Below are positions 19,785-32,017 of a DNA stretch of 64,000 nt, piece by piece. How positions within the stretch are numbered: the first letter of the stretch is position 1; each line of letters opens with the position of its first letter. The DNA is from Sthenelais limicola (taxonomy: Eukaryota > Annelida > Polychaeta > Phyllodocida > Sigalionidae): positions 60,818,966-60,882,965 of the forward strand of contig OW804094.1 of NCBI GenBank assembly GCA_942159475.1, given 5' to 3'. The translations under genes and the position numbers were made by a program. The notes beneath the pieces are model-generated. The model was not told the origin of the DNA and ran no database searches. It saw nothing but the letters and a program-made list of their open reading frames with translations.

Positions 19785-19990
19785 CCAGGTGGCGGCACTT
19801 GCTTTTCGCTAGGTGGCGTGACAGGTCACCGCATTGCATTTCCAATTTGTTTGACAATAAAAGCACCACTAAGACACTTATGTGGCATTTATACACTATA
19901 GATATAGCCCATCATATACTTAGGAGTGTTATAAGAGATATTCTTCAATAGTTTATTTCTATATTTTATTTCTTTGATGTGTTTTAATCA
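19785..19990 (+). repeat. Dispersed repeat segment shared with 26240-26460
   Basis: Both copies begin CCAGGTGGCGG, have CTAGGTGGCG about 20 bases on, then ACAATAAAAG and a conserved AT-rich tail ending ATCAAAACACCC. It supports common ancestry of the two transposons that contain them. Confidence 0.7.
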
Positions 19991-20519
19991 AAACACCCAC
20001 TTAAATGTACATATGATTATGCCTAGTCGGGTGGGAGGCTCAGGATAATTCAATAACCAAATTGAATGCTGCCGTCATACACATGCAGACTCGTCCACAC
20101 CACCCATGTGTGACTGACCACACTGTGGACGTGAAGGAAAAGTCCAAATCGATGTCATACTAAGACAGAAAGAAGCAACACCTGTCTTCATCTTCTTTCA
20201 AAAGAAGATCAAATTAAATTTATATTGTCCCTCATACATCTTAATAGTTCTATCCCAGAAATGGTGGCGGGAGAATCACACTTGAGAGCAGTAAAAATAG
20301 TGGTGCACTGAGTGCATGAAAAGTGCATAATTACACCTGGTACTGAGAGCATTGTTGAGAGCATTTTGACTGCATTTATAAATCGGGTCCAAAGAGCATT
20401 GTAATATCAGGTTTGAGCCTCACAACTGTTTACGTTTTCCACCAGTAAAGCACCAGGTCAGAATCAGGTCAAACTTTCCAGGTCAAAACAAGGTCAGAAA
20501 TGCAATTCTGCACATCGGG

Positions 20520-21593
20520 TCCTGGGGAAGGCTCAAGCACATGTTGATAGAGTCAATGTTAATTCCCAGAAATCGACAGAATTGGCTTACATTTGAAACT
20601 TTCTTCCAGGAAATGTAAAACCCTAGGCCACGTAGTGTTGATAATAAAAATGACTGGGTGTTCAGAGCTGATTGTAGATCTGCACCCCAGTAGAAAAAGT
20701 CATCTAGGTAACTGTGACAGTGGTAACCGCGCCGTGAGAGCATCCTTGACACACAGTCGGTGACGCGGTGAAAAACAAAGGGGGCTGCGGCAGCACCAAA
20801 ACATATAGAATTGTCCACCAAGTATTGTTGTGACCCATCGATGATCCATGATAGGCCGAAATAGGTCCGTTGAGAGGGATGAATTAATAGTGACCTATAA
20901 GCATGGGACAAATCTACCACCCCCATGTAGGCCTCTAATGGCAACTCACTGAGAACATCATCCACTGAAATAAGTTTGAAGGCTGAAGTCACTTGATTGG
21001 TAAAGTTGTTGAGAGACAGAGTCTGGCCTACTACAGTCTGTTATTGGCCGCACCCCTCCATCTGGTTTGGCCACCGCCCTTATGGCATGCACACAAAGAG
21101 GCTTGTCCTCCACTATTGAGGGTTTCTCTGCACGAATCTCTGTTCTAATAAGGCTGTCTAATTTACAGAAAGTCTGTTTCGAAAAGCATGAGTTATAGTT
21201 GGGAATGACATAGTCTGTCAGCTCCCCTCGACGGTTGACCAGTCTGAATCCGTGGCATATCCCGTCCAATACAAAGTGTGAGTCTAGGTCCCATACGTCG
21301 TTTAATTTTAGTCGGCGAGTCCATTCTATGGGACGCATCTGAGATCTAATCCCTTCCAGATGGAAATCGGAGCCTAGACTGATAGCTTTTGATATGAGAA
21401 GGTCGAAAGAATGTTCTGAAATTACTGACTCACTTGAACCTTCAGGCTCCGGAAGGGTAGGCCCGCCATCTTTGTTATTGTCGCACTCACTTGCTACCTC
21501 TGGAGGAGGAGACGTCCGACCACCGAAAGGTGCTGGTGCGCACACTACATATATCAGCCATGTGGTTTGTATCCAGGCACAAGGCGCAGACAT
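20520..21593 (-). pseudogene. 5' part of Ngaro/DIRS reverse transcriptase, frameshifted
   Basis: Two overlapping minus frames. The first (to about 21010) contains the RT N-terminus: CVHAIRAVAKPDGGVRPITD and related fingers motifs. The second (from about 20992) contains the palm: YMGVVDLSHAYRSLLIHP, GAAAAPFVFHRVTD and the active-site SYLDDFF. A small indel in the stretch encoding DSVS/NNFT (about 21005-21020) shifts the frame. The second frame is then broken by the transposon at 20519. The element is therefore dead for autonomous reverse transcription. Confidence 0.82.
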
Positions 21594-22452
21594 GTTTCCT
21601 CTTACATGGAGATGAGCAACGCTTAGGATGAGCCTGGTTATTATGTACCCAACATATGTCTGCTGGCCAGTTCACAAAGTCAAATAGTGGGTCGTACTTC
21701 TCATCAGCGTAGAACTTTTTGAAGCCTGAACTACGCCGGGACTTGCCACTGAATCTCCCTCCCCCCCACTGTGACAAATCTCGTAGGGTTTTAAACGCCT
21801 TCATGTTCTCAGGGGAGAAAAATGTGCTAGCTAGGTTTGAATCGACCCTAACCCAGTCCCGCAGCTGTCCATTTAGCACTGAATCAGTTACTGCGCGCTC
21901 ATATCAAATCAAGGCTTGTCTGATGAATTCCTTGCCCACGGATTTTGAGGCAATGAACGACAGGTGTAGACCGTATCCCATTGGGTCTACGCCGCAAGCC
22001 ATCAGGTAATTAAGCACAGAAATCCCCCCAAACAATAACTCACGGATGGACAGATCTTCTGCCTTTTTTTCTGGAACTTTTTTTCTTTGCCAGATCTTGA
22101 ACTCGGGCCAGGTCTACGGGATTTGGGAGCCCGGCACATTGCATTGGGTGGCCTGGAGGTAATCTAGGCGAACCAAATCCTATGTCTGGCATCGATGCAT
22201 CATTGCAGTTCAGTTCAGCTGTAGTTCAGCTGTAGATGCTTGCAGTTGTAGTTTCTCCATATTCAACTGCTGGGCTTCCACCACTTGTTCCAACCATTTC
22301 TGATAGTCAGCCGACTCTTGTTGGGCTGATGTAGCTGGCACTGACAGTTCTTCTGCCATTGCCGCGATGGATTTGGCTTTGGGAGCCTCTGCAGATGGAC
22401 AGGCGCCTCTTGGATGTTTACTCATGCAAACGGAGCAGTTTATATCCACCAT
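21487..22452 (-). pseudogene. Degenerate gag of the Ngaro/DIRS-like element
   Basis: N-terminal piece from ATG 22452 (MVDINCSVCMSKHPRGACPS, Gln/Leu-rich helix), a degraded middle, then a C-terminal piece with an in-frame TGA near 21903 and motifs NGQLRDWVRVDSNLASTFF. The nucleocapsid-like Cys/His block (CWVHNNQAHPKRC, then CALCLDTNHMADIC) is the CCCH plus CCHC arrangement seen in YR-element gags. It is homologous in layout to the intact gag at 42959-44056. The 3' end overlaps the RT frame. Confidence 0.7.
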
Positions 22453-22994
22453 TCTGAGATAGCGAGGTCCGAATTTTCAGTTAAAATTTTTTTCTCTTCC
22501 CTTGACGCACCGTGTTGGCAAATTCAGAATGGCGGCTGATGGTTACCCTGCGGGACGCTGACATCCCCATGGAGACTTGTGACATCATCCCTTCGATCCA
22601 CGCTGACGTCCCTGTGAGAGTCCTTTCGGTTGCTGCCGCCAAGATCTACTCGCGATTTATATAAATATTCCTGCAGGAATACTCACCATAAAACCTCCTA
22701 AGCCTTAGACAAATTGGTGCAGACCTCCCCTAAGCGTTTGTTATTGTTCTTTATCTAGATTCTAAGAACATCACTTCTGACCAAAAACTTTCGAAATATG
22801 TCTTATTGTAATGCAGAAACTAACAGGTCGATCATATATATAGTAATGCCCTACAAGATAGGAAGAGACCCATATGTATGGAAATACGGCTATAGGTACT
22901 TCTAGACCACAACATAACTGAAAGTAAAGTATTACTCAGAGTTTGGTATTGTTTCTGTAATATAACCTCAAAGTCGGGGTTCATGGAAATCAGG
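22453..22994 (-). other. Leader region of the decayed YR element
   Basis: Upstream of the gag ATG on the minus strand. GC-rich up to about 22640 and with CTGACATCCC/CTGACGTCCC near 22560 and 22602. No split direct repeats like those of the young element could be identified here. Confidence 0.35.
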
Positions 22995-23030
22995 AGCAAT
23001 TGTACGTTTCTAGGCGACCTGACCCATATA
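22995..23030 (-). repeat. 36-bp inverted repeat, right copy (partner 14614-14649)
   Basis: Reverse complement of the left copy with two mismatches. It lies about 540 bp beyond the gag start of the YR element. Confidence 0.7.
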
Positions 23031-25589
23031 CATCAAAATTGATGCCGACCCCTCCGCCCTACATCCAATTTTGAAACGTCTTTTAATTGGTTTCATAGGC
23101 AGTGACCTCGACTTAAAGGGGGACACTGGACTGAGTATATCCTATGTTCAGACATTGAGGAAAACTAAGATATTATGTTCTGCACACTATAATGAATAGA
23201 CCAATAATGTGTGTGGCTGTAAGGCAGCATTTAATAGAGAAGACTCTGTCTGTTACTTAGCCAGTAGGAGCTGCCATTTTCCCAGTGTGCTATGCATAAA
23301 TGACAAGCCTGGGGTCTAGTAACCTTCCGTTTCAATGGAAGTGAATGCACACAGACAGTATACATTGTAATCTAAGCTAAATATTTATAGTCCCTGACAT
23401 CTACCTGCTTTAGAAATGCAAGCCTATAAAGTATATGGATGTATAACAACAAATAGTGGCAGCACAAAGGCATCAGGGAGCTCTTTCAATCGATTTCAAC
23501 AGAAAAAAACAGCTAAACATTTATGTATATACTTTTGAGAATTGAGGTCAAGTGGATCAGTAGACCGTGACCAGTGTAAGGTAGTACTTCTATAGTGGTG
23601 TGTGCTAAGTTAGGGACTAAAACCTTAATTGCCTTAATTTATTTTATAAGGTTCCTTTTAGTTTTTAAGAGTTTTTCTGTTAAATGTTACTGTGATATGT
23701 GAAACAAAAGCAGAGATTCAGGGCTGTCTATATGTGAAACTGTTGCATGCACAATTGCAAAAATTCTTCTTCATATTGTGTGAAGACAACCTATATCAAT
23801 TAATTCTCTACTTTTACTCAAATTTTGCACTATAATTATACAGGTATGGAATGATGGTCTTTTATTCTTAGAAAAATACAGAGAAAATCCCTATTGCACA
23901 ATTGATGAACTTATGAACAAAGAAAACATGTTCATATCCAAGGATTAAGAAAACAAGAGGACATGGGCCTGTGGCCATGAATAGCCATATGAGCGGAGCC
24001 TATTTATTGTGGGTGGGCGGTAGGCCATAGATAGATAGGAGGAGAGAGAGAGAGAGTGTCCAGGCTCCAGGCACCACACAGGCTGGCTGGGCCATCTTAG
24101 TCAGGCCAGGCCAGGCTATCTTAGTATAGTTATCAGCCCAAGCAATTACACGCCAATTAACCCCTTTGAGAGGGCAAAAGATCAACCCTGCCCACCACTT
24201 TTTTCCGACATTAGATAAATCCTATTTAAAGAAATAAATTCCAATTTTTTTTCTCTGACCATACCCTAAGAAAGTTAATTTTCTAGGACTTCAGTCGAAA
24301 AATGAAACAAATCGGTTGGGGGAAAGGGGGGAAAAATGCCAAAAGGTGCAAAACAGGGAACTGGGACATCTTATAGTATATTTATAAAGGGGTACTAAGA
24401 GGGAAGGAAAGGGGGAATTCCGATTGACAGTGAGAAGACTTTGACTGTTTACTACAGATTCACTAGACCATGACCACACCTAACTCACTCAGGAAATGTT
24501 ACTGCCCTAGTCAGTGTCATACAGCTACTAATATTGAGGCACCCAGTCTAAGGGGTTTGGGAGAGCGGGAAAGAACTTACTTGATTGTTTCTGACAATAT
24601 CATTGCCCAGAAACCAGTATTATAATGTGAGTTCCCACTTATAAATCATAATTGAACTGTATGCCCTGCAAGTGTTCCAGCCCAGTGTTTTACTTTAACT
24701 CGCCAATAGACTCAATAGAGCAAAATGTTGAGGGGCATGACTTTATGAAGTGAACCAGACCATAAAACATAGTCAGCAGGCATACACAGTCCGATAATAG
24801 GTGAAATAGCTTCATCAAAGCTCATACTTCATTACATTAATATTTAAGGCTGAAAACATCAATTCCGTTTCCGATAGATCCACCATCATTCTACAAGTTG
24901 CCCTCACATTGTGCTAAGCATTCAATTATAACTGTGAGACTGTCCGTTTCGTTTTGTTTTAGGTCTCGCTTTCACTGACATAGTTGGGATGGATAGCCAA
25001 GTTTCTTACACAGCCCTCACATTGTTATAGGCGTTATTGATGGGTACCCAGCATCAGCCAATACTGCTCTTCCCTGTTATTGTTATACCATTTTAGCTTC
25101 CCATCGCCCAACAGTACCATTGTGCTCATCGAATAAATCAATTAGCGATGATTCGTCCATGGTGCAACTATATAGCCTTCTTTTCAATTCTTAATTAGAA
25201 TGTAGCCATATGACTGCTTCATCAGTAAATCTGAAATTGGCGCTACTGTATTATTAATCCTGATGATTGAAAATGAAGAAAAAACACATTCTGATGAGCG
25301 ATAGCGTGGCATACGTGTGACTACAACTTGTACAGTTGAATAAAAACTCATTTCCAAAGATATTATAACAGGGAGGTAGGACGAAGTGAATAGTATTGTA
25401 ATTGGAAATAACTTAAAGGGTAGTAGTTCATATATGAGAAGCCAAGAGCACAAATAACAGATGTGATCAATCAAAAAGAAAATATTGTACAGTGAAGTTA
25501 CATTATGATAGGTAACTAAAATTCTAAAAGAGAGGCCTTTTCCACATATCATATTATACTATTACAATCTGTCTAGAAAGGCATACCAA
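23031..25589. other. No gene or structure recognised
   Basis: AT-rich unique-looking sequence. Short GA run near 24043. The longest reading frames here have no protein-like features. Confidence 0.5.
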
Positions 25590-26963
25590 CCCGACGGGCA
25601 CTGAGTGCAATTGAGTGTGATGGCACTGTGATCATTTTGTGATTGACCGCAAACTAGTGAAGTGTGATACTTATGGCACTTGAATCACAGTGAAATGAAC
25701 ATACCATTAGCAACCATTATGTGAAATCCATTGCGTCTATTTCCTCCAATGTTTTGGTGGTCTCACACTTGTGTTGGTTCAAGTTCTCATTCATGTTCAT
25801 TTATGTTTGTATTAAACATGTGTTACTCAACCACTTGTATCTGTGAATACATGTTTTCTTCAAAAGTCAATAATATTGATGTGATCTCAATTGCGCATAT
25901 AATGCGCATTCAAAATCACGTCTAGATACTCATTATAATGCAGCCACAACAGTACACTGGCACTGCTAACTCACCTAGCATTCACACTTACTGTCACGCA
26001 TCTGACACTACATTCTCTGACACTCATACTCACTCTCTGACACCAAGTCAGAAAGAAACCCCTATACATTCCAAATCTGCACTTACCCTTCCCAATTTTG
26101 CGCAAATATTTTTTTAAAAAAAACGGGACAGTCAGGACATCCAGTGACATATTTAATTGATAATGGATCCATTAATTAAATAATTAAGGTAATAGCCCAT
26201 TAGGCTTAGCCCGTACCATTATGCCATTTGTACTCACCAGGTGGCGGTACTGTTTTCACTAGGTGGCGAAAATGGGAACTTGGGTGCATTTACAATTACT
26301 TTTACAATAAAAGTGCCGTTAATACACTTAGCTGACATTTATACCAATATAGCTATTCTGCATCATGTACATAGGAATGTTATAAATGATATACTTCTAT
26401 AGTTTATGTGCGTTATATACCTGTTTGATATTGAAAAATGCTGTGATCAAAACACCCTAATGACTGAACATATAGATTGCCCCTATAGTGGCTTGGATAA
26501 GGCAGAACCAACCAACAACTGGAATTCATCAGATGAAAGACTTCTATGCACAAAGAAGATGGTAGAATTGATGAAAATAAAATGATGCATATAAAGATAG
26601 GGCAACACATGCACTGCCCAAAACTCTATTCGAAATCTTTGGGGAATACTGATACCCTCAAACCATTCTGTGAGAAGGTATATACTGCCACTTCTATGGC
26701 AGGAAAATGGTACTGCTATGAAGTCTCTCATTTATTTCTGATGCTATTGATTTAAGGAATCTGTAGTATACAAATATCCCGCTCAAAACGCCATAAGAAT
26801 TTGCTGATTATTGCACCAATATTGCGTTATACCCTTAGCGTGATCATCACGCAATCATTGCGCAATAATTATTGCGCAAAAAGCGTCCACTCTCATCACA
26901 GAAGTATGGCGAGATGATTGCGCATTAAAAATCGCGTAGAATCGCGTTCATTTGCCCGTCGGG
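25590..26963. mobile_element. 1.37-kb non-autonomous DNA transposon with CCCGACGGGCA inverted ends
   Basis: Left end CCCGACGGGCA, right end TGCCCGTCGGG, flanked by a 2-bp AA duplication (25588-25589 and 26964-26965). Subterminal GAGTGCAATTGAG on the left and repeated ATTGCGC/GCGCAAT motifs on both sides. It shares the 26240-26460 segment with the element at 18243-20519. No coding capacity. Confidence 0.78.
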
Positions 26964-27361
26964 AAGGTTTGAATAAAGTGAACGAACATTGAATGGCTAA
27001 AGAGACAACAAAAATATCATACATAGAGGACATGTAAATGCAAAATAAAATCAACTACAAATGAGATCTGGTGTTTTTAGCCTATTGAGGAGTCCCATCT
27101 CCCTTCAGAAAATTATACATACATGAAAGAACATTGAATGGCTAGAGAGACAACAAAAACTGATATCAATATAGCCATTGGAAATTAATAGACAAAACTT
27201 AAGAACATTTGTGTACTAACATCCCAGAAAATTGTATCTATTATTGTTTTATATTATTATTTAAAGGACGACCCCGTAGACCTACTCAGTAGAAGGTCAA
27301 GTCCTTTTCAGGCACATCTAAACTATGTCAAAATATCTTCAGAATGAAAATTGAATATATA
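26964..27361. repeat. Short direct duplication (about 35 bp) at 26988 and 27128
   Basis: GAACATTGAATGGCTA followed by AGAGACAACAAAAA occurs twice about 140 bp apart with few differences. The rest is AT-rich without features. Confidence 0.6.
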
Positions 27362-27458
27362 CAAGAGGGGTTTAATCGCGAATGTACCTTCCCTCCGATG
27401 GAGAGACAGGCGAAATTGGGTCGGTTTTTAATTGGTGTTTAATCGTTTAAACCTTTAA

Positions 27459-28543
27459 CCCATACAGAAATGAAAAGTTAATCCACATGTAATGCAGATA
27501 TAATGCAGACATAATGCCCAGGATTTCCCTGCCCATTCCATGTGTGCATTAAGTGTTCATTGAAAACCCTTCAACAGCATCAACATATGCAAATTTCATA
27601 ACCTGGCCAGTGTATGTGCATTGGTAGGACTTCATGTTCATTATGTGTTCATTTAACATAACCTAATTCCAAAGCTGGGCATTATGTGTGGATTGAACTT
27701 CTATAAATAAAATTCTATAACATGCTCATTAGATGTGGATTTACCAGTGCCAGTGGGTCAAACAGGAAGGGGAAGTTAGTTATACATATAGGTCAGACTA
27801 CCATTTCAAACAGTTGGCAGTTGACAGTTGAATGAATAACATCATAAGACTTAGAGACTATGAACTGACTCAGTTTGGATTATTACAGTTTTCTGCTGCT
27901 CACTCTATTTGGATGACATTTAAAGGTCAAGCCTGAGTGACAATTAAGGCAGAGGATAACAAGGCACAAGTGACAGTTACAGAAGTGATATTGAAGTAGG
28001 AAATGGCTCAGGTTGAGAGTGTTGCTACCTTAGTGCTTTCAGATGGACTGGTGTTCTCACTCAGTAAATTGCACAATATATCATAGCAGACAGAACATTC
28101 TCAAGGATTGGATTAAGGCTTGGAGTATGTTTATGGCTTACAAATATCATCAGTAAATACTAAGACTGTGGGAGAAGGTAAGAGGTACCTTATTTAGCAT
28201 GCAAGTAAAATAAGGTTAGACAAAGGAAAGCTTCTCTAAACACATGTGGGACATTGAAGGTCATGTGACCTGGCCCATGTGTGTGCATTAAAGGACCTGT
28301 CCCATGTGTGTCCATTAAAGGACCTGTCCCATGTGTGTCCATTAAAGAACCTGTCCCATGTGTATGCATTAAAAAACCTGTCCCATGTGTGTGCACTGGA
28401 GGACCTGGCCCATGTGCCCATAAAAGGACCTGTGGATTAGCCTCATTTACATGTGAAATTTTCCCACTAGTCATTGCATGTGCATTAACTGTTCATTGGG
28501 TGTCCCCTTAGACCTGGTCACTGGGCCATCTTTTCCGTATGGG
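27459..28543. mobile_element. Nested TTAA-flanked element inside X1
   Basis: Flanked by TTAA (27455-27458 and 28544-28547) with short inverted ends CCCATACAGAAA and TTTTCCGTATGGG. Comparison with the relative at 51.5 kb shows X1 continuing on both sides. TTAA duplications are typical of piggyBac and Kolobok families, but no transposase is present. A reading with a 3-bp CCT duplication and longer ends is also possible. Confidence 0.6.
28262..28440. repeat. 30-bp minisatellite, about six units
   Basis: Unit CCTGTCCCATGTGTG plus TGCATTAAAGGA with variants. The repeats keep several frames open, which explains the open frames here on both strands; they are not genes. Confidence 0.9.
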
Positions 28544-28999
28544 TTAACCTTGGATTAATGAATTATTTAAGGAGGAAAAGTAAAAGACATTGAACATATA
28601 TAATTATCTTCTGTTCTGACGAAAATAAACCCTAAGACAGGGACAATAATTCTCTACCATTTTTAGTTTGCTTTTTGCAAAATTAAAAGAAAAATTAAAA
28701 TTGACTGTGACTAGACCTAACAATATATATATATATTGTATTTTTACTCTGGTCCTTTCAAATGTTACATCTTCCAGAATTAGGTTAGCAGTCTCTGCCT
28801 CAGCAGTTCTACCAGACGTAACCCAAACAATATGTTACCACCTGTAGTGTAATAGAGTCAGCAGGGGGTGCCAGGAAACAGCTGACCACCATTTATAAAT
28901 GAGATGCAGTATGAGTTAATGAGAGGTGTGAATCATGAAAGGAATGTCATTATGGAGGAAAGGAAAGGGGAGAGCCCCCTGACGAGGAGGGGGGGGGGG

Positions 29000-29105
29000 G
29001 CGTGACCCCTGGCGGCGAGAACAGAGGGTGGGAGTGGTAACTTGAAGAAATTCCCCTGGCGGTGAGAACAGAGGGCGGGAGTGGTAACTTGTAGAAATCA
29101 GAGAG
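29000..29105. repeat. Tandem duplication of about 57 bp
   Basis: CCTGGCGG, GAGAACAGAGGG and GGGAGTGGTAACTTG occur twice in order. Followed by GGA-rich low-complexity DNA to about 29200. Confidence 0.75.
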
Positions 29106-29889
29106 GGGGAGGAGGAGGACTGGGACAACACTTTAGAGGAGAGGAAGGGAGAGAGAGGAGGAGGAGGAGGAGGTCGGGGAGAACGAGGGGGAGGAATTTT
29201 CCAGTTTAATTTTGTGTAGATATTCCGTCTAAAATTGAACTAAATTTAAACTTAGAAACGACCGATTATAGAAGCCTATCCAGCAGAAAGTTCGTGGAGA
29301 ATTAAAGACATCAAAACAATTATTGTACAGTCTGTTCCGGGATTGTTAGGAACTTGAAAATCTGTATCTCAGTTCCAGAAACTCGTCAAATGTGTAGTTA
29401 CATTCTTTTGATTCAGGTCCAAACTATCCTAAAACCTAGTAAACTTTCTAAGTTTTCTAAGTCAATCCTTCCCATTATGTTGGTTTCAAAACAACTAGAA
29501 AATGAGTATTTTACGAAGAACATCATCAACGCTCGACAGCTGATAACAACATCACACGTTAGGAGGCAATACAAGAGAGGAATGAGGCTGACGGAGTGTT
29601 GGATTTACCAACACAGCGTTAGCTAATAGGTGGGGTGTTTATACATTGGTAAAGAGGGATGTTTTCAATTTAGGCAAAAAAAAGGCAGGGAGGGGAATGT
29701 TTTTCTATGTAGGGGGTTGGTGGTGGGGGTAATCGGAAACACACCTATTTTTGGTGGCCTTATTGATTTGACCAGTGAAAATTAAGTATTATTCTATTAC
29801 TTGGACATGAAACTAAGTAGAATTACATTAAGTTATATTTCGATTTCATTCATGATATATCCTTGTGGCCTTTAAATGGGGGCATATAT

Positions 29890-30435
29890 AGAATAGTCAA
29901 TCAGAAAGTCAATCAAAAAGTCAGAAATGTCATTCGTTAAGTCAGAATAGTCAATCAGAAAGTCGAAATAGTCAATCAAAGTCAATCATAAAGTTAGAAA
30001 AGTCAATCAGAAAGTCAGAAAAGTCAATCATAAAGTCAAAATAGTCAATCAAAAAGTCAGAAAAGTCAATCATGAAGTCAAAATAGTCAATCAGAAAAGT
30101 CAATAAAAAAGTAAATCGAAAGTCAGAATAGTCAATCGAAAAAGTCAAAATAGTCAATCGAAAAGTCAAAATAGTCAATCGAAAAGTCAAAAAAGTCAAT
30201 CAAAAAGTCATTTTAATCATTTTAATTCGAATTAGTCAAACGAAAAGTCAGAATAGGCGATCGAAAAGTCAAAATAGTCAATCGTAAAATCAGAAAAGTC
30301 AATCGTAAAGTCAAAATAGTCAATCAAAAAGTCAATCACTAAGTCAGAATAGTCAACCATATTAAGTCAGAACAGTCAATCAGAAAGTTGAAATAGTCAA
30401 TCGAAAAATCAGAATTGTCAATCAAAAAGTCAATG
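29890..30435. repeat. AGTCAATC-(G/A)AAAGTC minisatellite
   Basis: About 30 short imperfect units (16-20 bp) of the form AGTCAATCGAAAAGTCAAAAT. A related array with ACTCAGTCGAAAAGTC units is at 53030-53165, in the same position relative to the adjoining TTTGCGG units. Confidence 0.9.
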
Positions 30436-30740
30436 GCATTTTGCGGTTAGGAGCAAGACCCTAGACAATGTAGATGAAAAAAAATGAAAAAAAAAAAATT
30501 CTGTCCTAATGGGATTTTAATGACATTTGCGGTTTGGAGCATTTCAATGGCATTTTGCGGTTGGGAGCAAGCCCCTAGACAATGTAGATGAAAAAAAAAA
30601 ATTCCGTCCTAATGGGATTTCAATGACATTTGCGGTTTGAAGCATTTCAGTGGCATTTTGCGGTTGGGAGCAAGACCCTAGGCAATGTAGATGAAAAAAA
30701 AAAAAATTCCGTCCTAATGGGATTTTAATGACATTTGCGG
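30430..30740. repeat. Three tandem copies of a roughly 105-bp unit (CATTTTGCGGTT)
   Basis: Each unit runs CATTTTGCGGTT(A/G)GGAGC, CTAGACAATGTAGATGAAAAA, then a TCCTAATGGGATTT(T/C)AATGACATTTGCGG half. Two more copies lie at 53164-53330 after the related minisatellite. Confidence 0.85.
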
Positions 30741-30975
30741 CGGAGGAGGAGGAGGAGGGATGGAGGAGGAGGAGGGATTGAGGAGGAGGAGGGATTGAGG
30801 AGGAGGAGGAGGGATGAAGGAGGAGGAGGAGGGATTGAGGAGGAGGAGGAGGGATTGAGGAGGAGGAGGAGGGATGGAGGAGGAGGAGGAGGGATGGAGG
30901 AGGAGGGATGGAGGAGGAGGAGGAGGAGGAGGAGGAGGAGGAGGAAGAGGGATGGAGGGATGGAGGGATGGAGGG
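30740..30975. repeat. (GGA)n / GGAGGGATGGA low-complexity tract
   Basis: Purine-only on + except sparse T. Reading frames over it encode only Arg/Gly or Pro/Ser homopolymers and are not genes. Confidence 0.95.
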
Positions 30976-31506
30976 TGCAAGGTCAGATGAGTGCAAGGTC
31001 AGATGAGTGCAAGGTTAGGGTGGTTGATTTCTGGGAAAGGTGGTGGCACCACATTAGAAACTATATAGAAATGAATTTTCAGTTCTAAACATCACACAGT
31101 TATGAAACAAAGACGAAAAGTATTGTTATGATCATTAGAGTACTTCTGCATCAGAATTATTTTTGTACATCCTTCAATTAAAAAAGTTGATAGAACAACT
31201 CTGTGGACACCTGACTTTTATTACCTTGTCATCTCAAATCTTTCTCTGTTACTAATGGCCCTAAATAGCTGATAAGATAATGGTCGGTAATATTATAGCC
31301 CCAGATGGTCCCTATCAATGCAGGAGGAAGACAGTGGAGGGGGCAGGGATGAGGGCAAATGAGGGTAGTGGGAGGGGGGGGGGGGGGGTTGTTAAAGCCC
31401 ATCATTACCACCACCCACCACCATCTCCTCCTCTCCACTCCCAGAAGTATCAGCTGAGACACACTGTCTGACATAATAAATATTTATTTTCATTCATTCC
31501 TTGGTC

Positions 31507-31836
31507 TGTGTGAGAGAGAGAGAGAGGGAAGAGAGAGACAGATAGACAGACAGAGAGGAGGGGAGAGAGAGACAAATAGACAGACATAGAGGGAGAGAGG
31601 AGGGGAGAGACAGAGAGAGAGAGGAGGAGAGAGAGAGGGAGAGAGAGGGAGAGAGAGGGAGAGAGGGGAGAGAGAGAGAGACAGACAGACGGAGAGGGAG
31701 AGAGGAGGAGAGAGAGAGAGAGGGAGAGACAGAGAGAGAGAGGAGGAGAGAGAGAGGGAGAGAGGAGGGGAGAGAGAGACAGACAGACGGAGAGGGAGAG
31801 AGGAGGAGAGAGAGAGAGGGAGGGAGAGAGGCTGAC
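31507..31836. repeat. (GA)n-rich microsatellite with internal GACAGACA units
   Basis: Long GAGAGAGG tract with embedded CAGACAGACGGAGAGG repeats. Its Leu/Ser/Pro and Arg/Glu reading frames are low-complexity artefacts. Confidence 0.95.
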
Positions 31837-32017
31837 TGAATTCCTGCTCTGTGTCTGTGTGTGCCAGTGTGAGGACTGTGGAGGAGGAGAGGAGGAGGAG
31901 ACACCTGTCATATATCAATGACTTTTATTACCCAGTCATATACCCTGGCTGGTGGTGGTGGTGGTGAGAGACTGAATGGGGAAAAGGATTTACACTAGAT
32001 TCAGTTCACATGGGTTT

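Larger units (their letters stand above)
18243..20519. mobile_element. 2.28-kb non-autonomous DNA transposon with CCCGATGTGCA inverted ends, inside RT
   Basis: Begins CCCGATGTGCA and ends TGCACATCGGG. It is flanked by a 2-bp TC duplication (18241-18242 and 20520-20521). Removing it with one TC restores the RT frame across the junction, proving it a secondary insertion. Subterminal regions carry repeated GTGCA/TGCAT motifs. No transposase ORF is visible. A 200-bp segment at 19785-19990 is shared with the element at 25590-26963, which has CCCGACGGGCA ends and also a 2-bp duplication. The superfamily is not assigned. Confidence 0.8.

Noticed and set aside
28190..28511. Overlapping open frames on both strands with repeated HTHGTG or CIKGPVPCV peptides
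   Set aside because: Both are translations of the 30-bp minisatellite; a period divisible by three keeps all frames open.
29890..30440. Regular AGTCAATC units considered as a CRISPR array
   Set aside because: Units are contiguous and degenerate with no unique spacers, and the genome is eukaryotic; it is a minisatellite.
30544..31088. Poly-Ser/Pro and poly-Arg/Gly ORFs
   Set aside because: Translations of GGA low-complexity DNA without start context or flanking coding signal.
31450..31918. Three long minus-strand Leu/Ser/Pro ORFs
   Set aside because: Produced by the GA microsatellite read as CT; no real protein features.
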